A DNA stretch of 64,000 nt from Haemonchus contortus (Eukaryota > Nematoda > Chromadorea > Rhabditida > Trichostrongylidae): positions 40,562,345 through 40,626,344 of the forward strand of contig LS997562.1 in the NCBI GenBank assembly GCA_000469685.2, written 5' to 3'. The position numbers were made by a program, and so were the translations under genes. Positions 26,603 to 36,834 of this stretch are shown in pieces (positions within the stretch are counted from its first letter, which is position 1; the number at the start of each line of letters is the position of its first letter). The notes below the pieces were generated by a model, which did not search any database, had not been told where the DNA came from, and saw only the letters and a list, made by a program, of their open reading frames with translations.

Positions 26603-26608
26603 AATAAA
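26603..26608 (+). terminator. Polyadenylation signal AATAAA
   Basis: A canonical AATAAA lies 27 bases after the stop codon of the 97-aa gene, a normal spacing for a short nematode 3' UTR. Confidence 0.75.
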
Positions 26609-28404
26609 TATTAGATGAGTTTTTACATATCCACATTGAAGTTTTTCACTTTTTTGCATATTTTGGAACTTCTGGTGATAGGATTTAAAGAGTTAACTTT
26701 TTGAAATAAAGGGTCGGGACGTGCCATGTTTTGTAGCAACTAGGTCAATGTGCTCATGGCAACTAGGGTCAGTTCGTCAGGAATCTTCGTCGTTTTTGAC
26801 ATACTCTGACTGACTGATTACTCTGATACACCTAGCTGGTTAGCCACGAGCTCAGCAACCTGCTTTCAACGAACCGACTGTTATGGCGCTTCCTGGCCGG
26901 TATCTGCCATACTCATACCAATAAAATTGAGGTGGGGTTGAAAGGTAGGAGATGAAAACGTTGAAGGAAAAGGGGAGGTTTTCGTTTGGATTTCTTCGCT
27001 GAGAAGAGGAACATCATGGTTTGGCCTTTAGAACGAGACGGCATTGAAGCGGAAATCGGGAAACAACACTGAAGCAATCATTTCGCTATGGGCATTAAAT
27101 ATGATTGGTTTTTGAGTTCTAAGCTCTTGAAAAATCCCAGAAGTAACTAATTAAAAAGCTCGCAGTGTTGACACTGTTGCCAACGAGTTCGTGATATTTG
27201 CCACTGCTCGAATTGTACATGAATAAAATTTTGACCGGGCATCTCGCTTGCGTTCAGAATTGCAATTCAAGGAATTGGGTGGCTATCCTGGACTTGGATA
27301 TGATTTGGAATGAGGGACCAATGATGAGCGCGATATTTTCGAGGGTGGACTATTGACTCATATTCACCTAGTACTGAAATAAAATAGTATGGTTTGTAAA
27401 CCCGGTGCACACATGAGGATTGACCCCACGGCGATACTGGTTTGGAGTTCTGCATTATCTAAAGGTTGTGCCGTTCTGCAGCATTTGGCTGGCACACTCG
27501 TCTATCACTAGAAGTGGAGTTTCAAAACGAATATCCTCAGTTTGAGACTGTTGATTGATAGGTTCCGGATAGCAATCATCAATTTCGATCATAGATCAGA
27601 CCTCTCACCCACCGTTTTTCTGCTCAGGGAAACTCGGAACGAAATGGGAGTGGTAAGGAAGAAGTAACGGGAAGCGTGACGCTGGGGAAAAGGAGAATCA
27701 CTCAGCAAATTCTACGACGCTACCGTTCGATTCTGCGCTTCAGATTGCCGAGACATCTCCATTTGATCTCAACAGCTCAATTAAGAAGGGTGAACTCTGA
27801 GCTTTGCATTGCCCTCGCCTCCCAGTCCTCCCTGGACATATCTCATCGATCTTTGCTAAGTGCGGCTTGGCCATTTTGTTTCTAATTCTTTGTTTTTTTA
27901 ATGCTGTATTCGCGTGGACTCTTCAAAGAAGATGTCAACGGCAGGACTTCATTGAACTGCAATGGCACTGCACTTCCTTCAATGGGAGTTTCTTCGTGAA
28001 TTCTAATTAAAATTCGTGGTCGACCTCAGCAAGTAATGGGCACATTCATTAGAGTATATTTGAATGGCCGTTTGAATAGCACCTGCAGGGAAATCTTTTG
28101 GCTTTATTTATTTCAAAATGGTTATAAACCCTTGGTAAATATAAGAAGACACATGAGGTAACATATTCGGTGAATCTCCACACGTACAAATTCAGATTCA
28201 GGAAACTTCCGGATCGACAATAAAGCCTTTATTCAAAAATTTTTTCAGTGAATGTTGCTTATTCAGAGATTAATCGAAGCTTTTGGGAAGTTGGATCCGT
28301 ATCAAACAAAATTCACTGGATATATGGTAAACAGGTACGGTAAATATTCCTGTGAACCAGTTTGAAGTCATTGATGTCATTTTCTTTATAGATTCTAGTT
28401 GATT
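26609..28404. other. Intergenic; 3' flank shared with receptor paralogues
   Basis: No gene is recognised in 26.6-27.9 kb. From about 27930 to 28370 the sequence is closely similar to 36380-36790, and more distantly to 53700-53880 and 55430-55620. These blocks lie just 3' of receptor genes A, B and C (C's flank occurs twice, split by a mariner), so they are part of the duplicated unit. Confidence 0.6.
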
Positions 28405-31400
28405 CTAATGTCTTATTCGATCGGTGACCACGACTGCTCTAACATTTGACGATGATGTTTTCGACGTAAGAAATCCAGATATTGACCATTTGATGATGAA
28501 GCCGATAGCAACCGGATACCAGGCAAGAGTAATTGAGATAGTCTGAAGTGATTAGTGATAAGGTGATATCCAAAGAGGATACGTCAACCTCTTGCAAAAT
28601 CATTGAGATATTGAAAGTATAGGCGGTCAGTATAAGAACGGTACGGAAGCATGTGGGATTGAACTGAGCTTTAAATTGCCTTCTAGGGACTGTTTATCAC
28701 AGAATCCTGGCCGTCTAACAAAGAACATTTTCATCTAGGACTGAGGGTCTGGGATCACTGCCCTTTAGCCCCTGTCGCAGACTGGGCAGCTTTTTGGACG
28801 CGCGCGATTCGCATCGGTAGTTTTAACCCTCAGATCGCTCCGCTATGTTGTCCTGAGGGCAACAGGGCAGGGCTAACTGCCAGCCAATCTCGGTGCCAGA
28901 CGAGTGCGGACTGACCATACCATCCGAAGGGATGTGCCCAACATGCGCATCTGTGACGCGTTGTGGCACTGTCGAAATGGTCAATAAGGAGAGTCAGCAC
29001 TGCATCCAGCCCTCCAAAGTGGGACTGTCGGATCCACGATAGTCCCATTTCGGAGGGCTGGATGCAATACTGCTCACTGCCTTTACTGGTGATTTCAGGT
29101 GGACTAATTCTTTCTTGAACTCAATTATTGACAGTACTTCCAAACCGAAAAAACGGAAAAACCTCCTCCAAGAATTCAGCTAGCCGAGCAACTACGATAA
29201 TAGTTCTGATAATTTACCGTATCGTAGATTCCGGTAATTGACATGACGACTTCCTTGGGAAGAGTAAAAATTGCATCCAGCTGCATTACTAGTCTTCCAC
29301 CAGTGGCCATCATCAACATGAGCAGATGCATGATGACCTGAACATAGTCTTCAACTCTAATACGCAAAGAAGTTTTAGTATCGATTTGACTGCTTGACGA
29401 AAATATATATCACGAAACGAAAGAAACCTCGAAGAGTACTCCTTTTGACAGCTTATTTTGCATCTTACTCACGAGTATCGAGTATTTGTTCAGCCGAAAA
29501 TGACGTCGTAGAATAAAATAGCAAGAGGAAGTTATCAATAAAATGGCTGTGAGGTACGATAGCATACAAAAACTATATATTTCCTGAACAATACCTTCAA
29601 AGTGTGGCTTCAGTATGTGGTTTAGCTGCATACACGGAATCGTATGCTTGCACGATTCACGGAATCACACAGAAAATACTTCGAACCCTCTCATTTGTGT
29701 AGGGCTCGCTAACTGATTCCGTCCTTGTACATAATATTCATGCTTACCAAGACCCATTTCACAGAATAAATCAAGTGCTCAAAGTTTTTGATTAGGTGGG
29801 AGATGGAATGCGGACTTGAACGTCTCCATAACGTTGAATGAAAGAGGATTGCTCACCGTATCCACAGATGCCAAAGAGAATTCTAAGATTAATTGTTCAC
29901 CTCATCAATCTAATCTGAATTGTATTTTTGTTCGGTTTTGTTTCCAAAAGTTTGTTCGGAGTTCCAAAAATTTGAAGGTCTATTTATTTTTACATGAAGC
30001 GACCCTGATGACCGATCCTAAATATTTGTATCATTTTGCACCTCTCATACAAACAAGTTCTATTTTATATTTACATTTGTATTACATTATATTAGGCTGA
30101 TGCATAATTATGGCGGATTTTTTTCAGCAAATTTTACTTGAAGAAACGATAGGAATATCTAGCTTAGACATGTTCAAATAATTGCTCCGAAACATATCCA
30201 CCATCTACGTCAAGCACTGCTTCCCATTTCCTAGGCGGTCGGATTCCACAGGCGAAAGAGTTGCAATTCTTAGAGGCGATCACGCCTTGACGTTGGCCAT
30301 CAAGCCATCCTGTTCTCGAAAGTTCTGTTCAATTTCAATTCTTTTCAACCAATTTTTCAGTTCAGAGCAATTTTTCAACCGGCGACCAACGTGATAATCA
30401 ATGGGAGCTTTTGTTGGTGAATAGGGCGACCGTAGAAGCAAATTCCATTCTTCATTCGGCTTTGGCTGACTGTTCCATCTCCGAAAAGTTCGTTGAGATC
30501 ACGTTATGAGTGTGTCGCCTCCCAACGTTTCTCGAAGTAATAGAGCACAATGTGGCGTAAATGAAGATGACTTTCTAGACATATTTCTGTTGAGGAGAGT
30601 GAGAAGATTATTTCTACAAAAATCTCGAACTCAAAAATTTAATTTTTTTGAGAGGAAAGAAGCCGCGAAAAAATCCGCAATAATTATGCATCGACCTAAT
30701 ATTAAGTGATGGGAATCAACAAAAAAGGAAAACGACAGCTTACCGGCCGCCAAACTGACATAACTCCTGCAAAAACGATACATGAGAATGCTGTAGGAAT
30801 GACGACAAAGTAGAATAACCAAGTTTGTTTGGGCCTAAAGAAGTTTTGCTTTTCCCTTAACGTTGAAAGATAACCCTCGAATGGTAACTTACTTGAAGCA
30901 GCGTAAAAGTCTGTATATGGTGAATAGGAGCATCATAGTGATCTCAGCTATGATCACTGAATTGAGAATGGCTCGAAACATAGTATTTACCCATAAAGGA
31001 GTACCGGCATAGCAAAAGAAAAATTCCAACGACAACGATACTCTCTGCAGGTACTTCATTTTACTATTTTAGCAAGTATTTGAGGACATTTTTGGCTTCG
31101 ACAATAAGTTATAACCAAAAACGAGGCCTTGTCATGTGCAATCGCATAGCACCTGTGTTAGCAGTTATCTTCTTGGACCACGTTGAGTAGTCATCATTAA
31201 CTAGTAGAATTCTGTTCTACCAACATTATATTGATAACGTATTCATTATTGGAAAGATTCATTATTGGAACGGCGGAAGACGACCTTGTGGAGACATTGA
31301 AGAGACTCAACTCTCACAATGCTAACATAACCTTCACCAAGGAAGACCCGGAGAGGGATGGATTCCATCCATTCCTCAATGCGAAGACACGAATTAGTGA

Positions 31401-33448
31401 AGGTCATAAGGAACACCTATGGTATAGAAAAAGTGCTTCGTTGGACATCTTGTTGCATTGCAGAAGCACACATCCTATTTATAAGAAGCCAAACGCGTGC
31501 GGAATCTTTTGAAAATGAAGAAGAAGCTTGGGATTCAGTTGTTTATGCTAAAATTGGAAGTGTCCTTGAAAGCAAGTGATGCTTCGATGGCAATACAAGG
31601 ACCTGGGTCCAACACAAAACGGCTGACGATGTAAGCCTCATTGTGCCTTTTGTCAACGACGAAGTGGCACGTGAGGTAAACCGCGAGTGAAGAATTCTCA
31701 GCTTCCAATGCGGCCTGTTTTCTAACTTCCCCCTACGCTGAAGGATCTCCTAACATCGTCCCGAATATACGAAAAACGGTGCCGCAAACAGTTTTGTCGA
31801 TACTGCACATCTGGGGAGATCTGTGATTTCCAAGGCACCGTCTATTTGATTCTATAGGGGGTTCTGGAGAAAAGTACGTGGAGGAGACCGCGAGACCACT
31901 GAATCGCATTGATGAACATACTTGAGCGTTGGCCAATTCCACTGCACATCCACACAGCGGTTTTCCCAGGCACCGTACATCTATCGTCAGGCATGGGAAA
32001 GAAAACGCTTCATCCTTCGATGTGAGGGCTTTGCATAGATATTTAGAACGGCCACAGGGAATGAAAGTCATGAAGGTGCGGGAAATACACCGCATAAAGC
32101 TAGTTCAATACAAAAGAGGGGTTGCATGACCTACCGAGACGGACTGGGTGATAACACTTACAATTAGTCGCCTCAGGACAAGAACGGCATCCATTTTCCC
32201 TTTAAATTCCCCGCCGACGGGTCCATTCCCCTCTCTCTCCCCTTCTTTCTGGTTGACTTGTTATGATTTGATAGTCTTTGTATTGTAGTGGTAGTTTTGT
32301 CCTGTCCTTCTCCCTTGCACGCAGTTGCAGAAGAGGGTGACGAGCTTGGTCAACGACCGAAGATTAGGTATGCTGTCTGTTGCTTACGCTAAGGAATCTC
32401 ATTTGAGCCAGGTCGGTTGCGTTTTTCGATTTTCAGATGATCGTTGGGCCAGCGCGATTATTTAACCCATTGCGTACTGCAAAGTTTTCGCGCTGGCCGG
32501 CGCATGTGCCCAGCATTTTCTTCAGAATCGATGCACCAACGTGACTCGAGGCGTACAACACGTGGCCAAACAGAGCGGTTTTCGAGGGAGTCGCAAAGTA
32601 TGTGCTTTTCGAACTTTATTCAAACTCTAGCCTGATCTGGAGCAAAACTCGAGCCGAGGGGGCTTGCTGCACGATGTGCAGCACGCGGTACGGAATGGGT
32701 TAATGGATTACTCGGAAATTCAAAGAAACCCCAAGTCAGCCGTCGGACAGATTCATTTACGGAAGCTCAACAAAAGGAGCATATTTTATTGTTGTAGTGA
32801 GGAGAGTATACTGAGCTACTGTGATCGCAACACGGACGAATTGAGGCGTTTCTGGCGCTCGTCGGGATCGGTGATCAGTCTTCCGATAGGTGGTGCGGTT
32901 CGGTAAACTTATATCCCACTGATAGCCAACATATTATTGCACGAGCCAGGACACGCTCTGCTTAATGCGTTTCGTTCACCCTACGAAGTTGAGTCGAGAC
33001 ATAAAGGTGGAAAATGAGTATGCGCGACATTTGATATTTGCCGACCTTATATATTCTCTTTTACAAATACTGCACAAACTTTGGTTCAGCCCTCGTTGGT
33101 TGTTTTGAAAAATGCTCCAAAAGGAAGCAAACTCGAAATTGGTTAATCTGGAACACATCTGAGCAGATTTATGATTGAGAGTTACGCAGGTTCTCCTGTC
33201 TATGCGTTTTTTCTTCAATTCTTCCTCTTCTTTTTTTTTAAACTCACCAGGTTCACTATGCCTCTTACTGCTGAACCGAAAATATAGACGGAAGCCTGCA
33301 CTAGGAGAAGATTCTGATAATGAGTAAGAGATGAGTATTTTGTCAAAATGCGACGTATCATATATCCGTAGGTTAGAACCGATACTAATGCGGCCGATAC
33401 GTTGTTTATACTTTGGAAAATCAGCAATATGTCTTCTATCATGTCCAT
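28405..33448 (-). CDS. Seven-transmembrane receptor A (nematode chemoreceptor-like), six exons, 299 aa, intact
   Basis: Exons on the minus strand: 33448-33248, 31044-30893, 30834-30744, 29625-29428, 29337-29218, 28542-28405. All boundaries are GT-AG and phases close to a stop at 28405-28407. Seven hydrophobic segments fit TM1 (exon 1, VSAALVSVLTYGYMI), TM2 (LLLVQASVYIFGSAV), TM3 (AILNSVIIAEITMMLLF), TM4 (FYFVVIPTAFSCIVF), TM5 (SYLTAILLITSSCYFIL), TM6 (VIMHLLMLMM) and TM7, which spans exons 5-6 (ITLAWYPVAIGFIIKW). HYQNLLL between TM1 and TM2 and KMQNKLSKG after TM5 recall the Sra/Srb/Sre-like serpentine receptors, but the family is not firmly assigned. A TTGCTTTAG acceptor lies 4 bases before the ATG. 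Introns 1 and 3 hold a Penelope-like element and a mariner relic. Paralogues B and C share every intron position that can be compared. Likely role: ligand sensing in the plasma membrane of sensory neurons (inference). Confidence 0.85.
29002..29065. repeat. Short inverted repeat in intron 5 of receptor A
   Basis: Arms of about 25 bp (29002-29026 and 29041-29065; GCATCCAGCCCTCC ... GGAGGGCTGGATGC) form a strong hairpin. No equivalent hairpin was seen in gene B intron 5, so it arose or was lost after duplication. Confidence 0.6.
30092..30699 (-). mobile_element. Mariner (cecropia-type) relic, 608 bp, with terminal inverted repeats
   Basis: The ends are TTAGGCTGATGCATAATTAT and its complement at the right, flanked on both sides by TA (30090-30091, 30700-30701). 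A GCGGATTTTTT block follows each end. Minus-strand reading gives decayed remains of the transposase C-terminus (a WEAVLDVDGG-like stretch equivalent to the family's RW..V...G.Y). There is no intact frame. The insertion lies in intron 3 of receptor A. Confidence 0.75.
31210..32370 (+). pseudogene. Decayed Penelope-like retroelement with GIY-YIG-like segment
   Basis: The + strand reading, with frame changes, gives QHYIDNVFII (a YIDD-box remnant), then LKRLNSHNANITFTKEDPE, then WYRKSASLDILLH and THPIYKKP, which match the order of the C-terminal part of Penelope-type reverse transcriptases. Further on, KYVEETARPL followed by DEHT recalls the YIGET.R.L..R..EH pattern of the GIY-YIG endonuclease that follows the RT in canonical Penelope elements. 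Several stops and frameshifts show it is dead. It lies in intron 1 of receptor A, opposite to the gene. Borders are approximate and no target duplication was found. Confidence 0.65.
32461..32703. mobile_element. MITE-like element with about 20-bp inverted ends
   Basis: The left end TTAACCCATTGCGTACTGC matches the complement of the right end (TTAACCCATTCCGTACCGC) with two mismatches. Length is about 243 bp with no coding capacity. The ends themselves begin TTAA, so the target duplication cannot be fixed. It lies in receptor A intron 1, just after the Penelope relic. Confidence 0.6.
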
Positions 33449-34041
33449 AGATCTAAAGCAATTTGGTGAGACTATGAAGAATGATCGAGAGCCAAGTAAC
33501 ACAAATAAGCAGTCACAGGTTCAAATAGAGATGATAAGCATAGCCCAGTAATTCGACTAAGGTAGTGTGTAGAGGAAATCGTTGGTGCTGTTGAGGGGCA
33601 AATCGAGTTCATTTCTTTGTTACTGGATGGTAGGGCAGTCTCATTTTCCGTTACGCTGTAAGTCGCTAGATACCGTTTCTAATAGTCTGTGCAGGAACAG
33701 TAGCCTCTGTGATGATTTAGAAAGATCAAGGGGCATGTATCAAGCAGGAAGCCTACATGATTAGGGACAGTTGGCAATGATGTAAATGGCAATTATACGA
33801 CTCAGTCCACCCATCAGTTTTCCTTCTGGGTAACCAGAAAACAGGTGCAGTAGTCAATGTTAGCTTGCTGATTCATGAGAACCCTGGAATGATTTATCTC
33901 TGCTCGTTCAGATTATGCCTGTTAGACTCACTCGTAGTTGATGTAATCAAACAGTCTTGATGGCCCGAATCTTTAGGATTTGAGATACAGTTCTACTGCA
34001 ATCAAGAATATTGCTAATAATTTACCCAAAGTTGACGAACT

Positions 34042-34137
34042 GTGGACAAAACTTCGTCCTCGGACGGGACTAGAACCCGTAGCAGTGGTGGCAAAGCATA
34101 TGTACGGGTCGAAATCCGAGGACGAAGTTCTGCCCAC
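34042..34137. repeat. Fold-back repeat with tRNA-like core, 5' flank of receptor A
   Basis: Arms GTGGACAAAACTTCGTCCTC and GAGGACGAAGTTCTGCCCAC enclose ACTAGAACCCGT and ACGGGTCGAAAT. A diverged copy occupies the same relative place upstream of receptor B (49582-49682), and another fragment is at 45607-45660. The element therefore predates the duplication. Confidence 0.5.
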
Positions 34138-34680
34138 GAATTGCTAACCTTAGGGGACATTGCATCGCATACCGTAGCTAACTAAGAGCAAATAGCACAG
34201 AACAAAAAACTAAGCAAGTTCACCATTGAGAGTTACCTGAAATCGAAAAAAATGAGGGATGAGGTAGCGTTAAGAAGGGGGAGGCTTCGTTAGGTAGCAT
34301 GTAGTGCCCGAACCTGTAGGGAGTGATAAATAGCAATTAAAAGTTGTATGGAGCGAAAACAAGCGAAACAAGCAGCGAAACGGTCTCGAGGGATCTAACA
34401 GTACCTCTTATTTCCCATAGAATCATTCGCTACAAGGCAAATACTGTTTCTGGTCATTCAGTGTAATGTAATACCATAGGTTGCTATTTCTACAATGTAC
34501 CAAAACACTGGTATTATCTACCTTTGCCCGTTCGGATCATATGGACTCAATAATAGTTGACGCAGTCAAATAGTAGTCTTTATGGTCCCAATTTTTGGGA
34601 CTTAAGATACGGAGGCGTAGAGGAGGCGAAGGCTTCGTTAAGTAGCGTTTAGCGTCTGAACCTGAAGGGATTGATGGATA

Positions 34681-34730
34681 GGAACGTTTAAGATACCGCT
34701 CTGGAGGAACGTTTAAGATACCGCTCTGGG
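34681..34730. repeat. Two-unit tandem repeat (25 bp) at an empty MITE site
   Basis: GGAACGTTTAAGATACCGCT plus five bases occurs twice in tandem. It is the uninserted counterpart of 50242-50770, where a 500-bp element splits the same GTTTAAGATACC sequence. Confidence 0.7.
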
Positions 34731-35787
34731 ATAAAACTCATTCCAAGTCAGTTAAATTGCATAAAGATGCAATTCTTCCTAAACTCAAATCCAACTGATG
34801 GAAATTTTATTTAGTCAGAGCGGTATTTGATTCTCAGACCACGCATGTGGTGGAAGGACCATCTATTGCCAGGTACAATACTGCTACTGATTCATGGTCA
34901 ACCGACGGTTTGCCACGGATTAAATTAGACCAATCAAGCTGAAAGTAAGGCCATTGGAGAGCTTTCCTCGTGAAAAACCCAAATATATATATATATAATA
35001 ATCCTTCGGTCTTCTCAAATTTTTCGCTTTCCTTCACGGAGAAATTGGAAGTTGTGTCTCTCAGTACCTGGGGTGTTACTTGGGGGTATGACCGTGTCGT
35101 AAACCCTCCACTTCAATTGAAAACTTTGTTTCCGATTCTTAAAAGGCTTGTATCGTGCCATAATTGAGGAGAGCATAGAATCCTGATCATTTTGATACCC
35201 TTTATGAAAGAATTTAAATATTTTCAGCTAAAAGCAGCGGTGCAAAGCAAATTACTAGATTTTTAGACATTTGTTATTCCCTTCAGCCACGTATTTCGTA
35301 TGACCACCATATGATTGCTTGTGGGGAATCCTGTCATGTCATGAATTTTCAATTTTTTCAATTTTGCAGCATCATTTTCATGGAGGTCGATGTGTGAGTG
35401 TTCAGCACCTGAGGTGCTTCCCGCAGATATAACATAACCTGAAACTCCCTACTTAAATAGAAAACTTTTTCTGAGTTTTTTAAAAACATTTGGAGTATGG
35501 ACACATGAAATCATGGTTATTTTGATATCGTAATGATAGAATTCAGAAAAATTCAGCTGATAACAGTGGTTTCAATGATCAACTTCTCAAGAATTTGCTA
35601 GTTCATTTCAAAAGTGCACTTTTCGAGAACGAATTTCGAGAACTGCATTTATTCTGGGCTATTGTGAAGTTGAATACGTATCAAAGAAAATTCACTGGAG
35701 ATGTGGTGAACTAGTACTGTAAACAGAACTGCAAACCATTTTGAGGTCAACGTTGTCATTATTTTCTTCGAAGATTCTAGTTGATTC

Positions 35788-35925
35788 TCAATGTCTTATT
35801 CGTTCGGCAACCATGACCGCTAGAACATCCGACGATGACGTTTTCGACGTAAGGAATCCAGATATTGACCATTTGATGGTGAAGCCTACAGCAACCGGAT
35901 ACCAGTCCAGAATAATTTGAATGGT
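35788..35925 (-). pseudogene. Orphan copy of the receptor last exon
   Basis: CATTTCAG acceptor, then 138 bp open to a TGA stop, reading TIQIILDWYPVAVGF ... AERIRH. It is equal in length and tail to exon 6 of receptor A and is preserved without a stop. No exons 1-5 lie immediately upstream; the next ones belong to receptor B, which has its own last exon at 36835-36984. It may be the leftover of a lost paralogue or an alternative last exon of B. Confidence 0.7.
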
Positions 35926-36834
35926 CTGAAATGATCTCTCTAAACATAAAGCGGTTATATTGTGTGTCTGTTTGAGCGTCCTTACGAAATTCACGTAGGC
36001 ACGATGAAGAGTGTGAATGTCGTGCAAGCGCGGTGATGAAATGGGAAGTCAACTGATACCTCTTGATTTGATCCTCTAACAAGTCGTAGGTAAGCGGTAG
36101 TGGGCATGGCATGGTGTACGCGTTAGTGTGCATAGCCCATCTGGTTAGCGATAAGGTGATATCTAATAAGGACACGTCAAAAATATTGAGATATTGAAAG
36201 TATAGCCGGTCAGCATAAAACGGTATGGTAGGCATATGTGATTGAAGTGAGCCTCAGATTGTGTCTTCTAGGTAAAGTTTCTATCAAAATCCTACTCGTT
36301 TGTAGGAAATTGCAGTTTAGTCCTTGTCGCAGAATGGGCCACCCTTTGGGCACGGTCCGTATCGCTATCGCAAGGGTAGGACTTCATTGAACTGCAATGG
36401 CACTGCACTTCCTTCAATGGGAGTTTCTTCGTGAATTCTAATTAAAATTCGTGGTCGACCTCAGCAAGTAATGGGCACATTCAGTAGAGTATATTTGAAT
36501 GCCTTTTTGAAAGCACTTGCGGTTTGAACTTTCGGCTTAATTTGTTTGAAACTTGTTATGAGCTCTCGGTAAATATAAGAAATCATGAATCAACATCTTC
36601 TGCAATTCTTAACTGGTACAAATTCAGATTCAGGAAACTTTCGGATCAAAAACGAAGCCTTTATTCAACAATTTCCGCGATGAATGTTGCTTATTTAGAG
36701 CAGAGATTGATCGGAACTTTTGCGAAGTTGGATCCGTATCAAACAAAATTAACCGGATATTTTGTAAGTAAGTACGGTAAATAGTCTTGTGAACCAATTT
36801 GAAGTCACTTTTGCCTATATTTTCTTTTTAGGTT

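Noticed and set aside
36524..36784. 86-codon open frame (+) 3' of receptor B
   Set aside because: The equivalent blocks near 28.1, 53.8 and 55.5 kb do not keep the frame, so it is a non-coding part of the duplicated flank.
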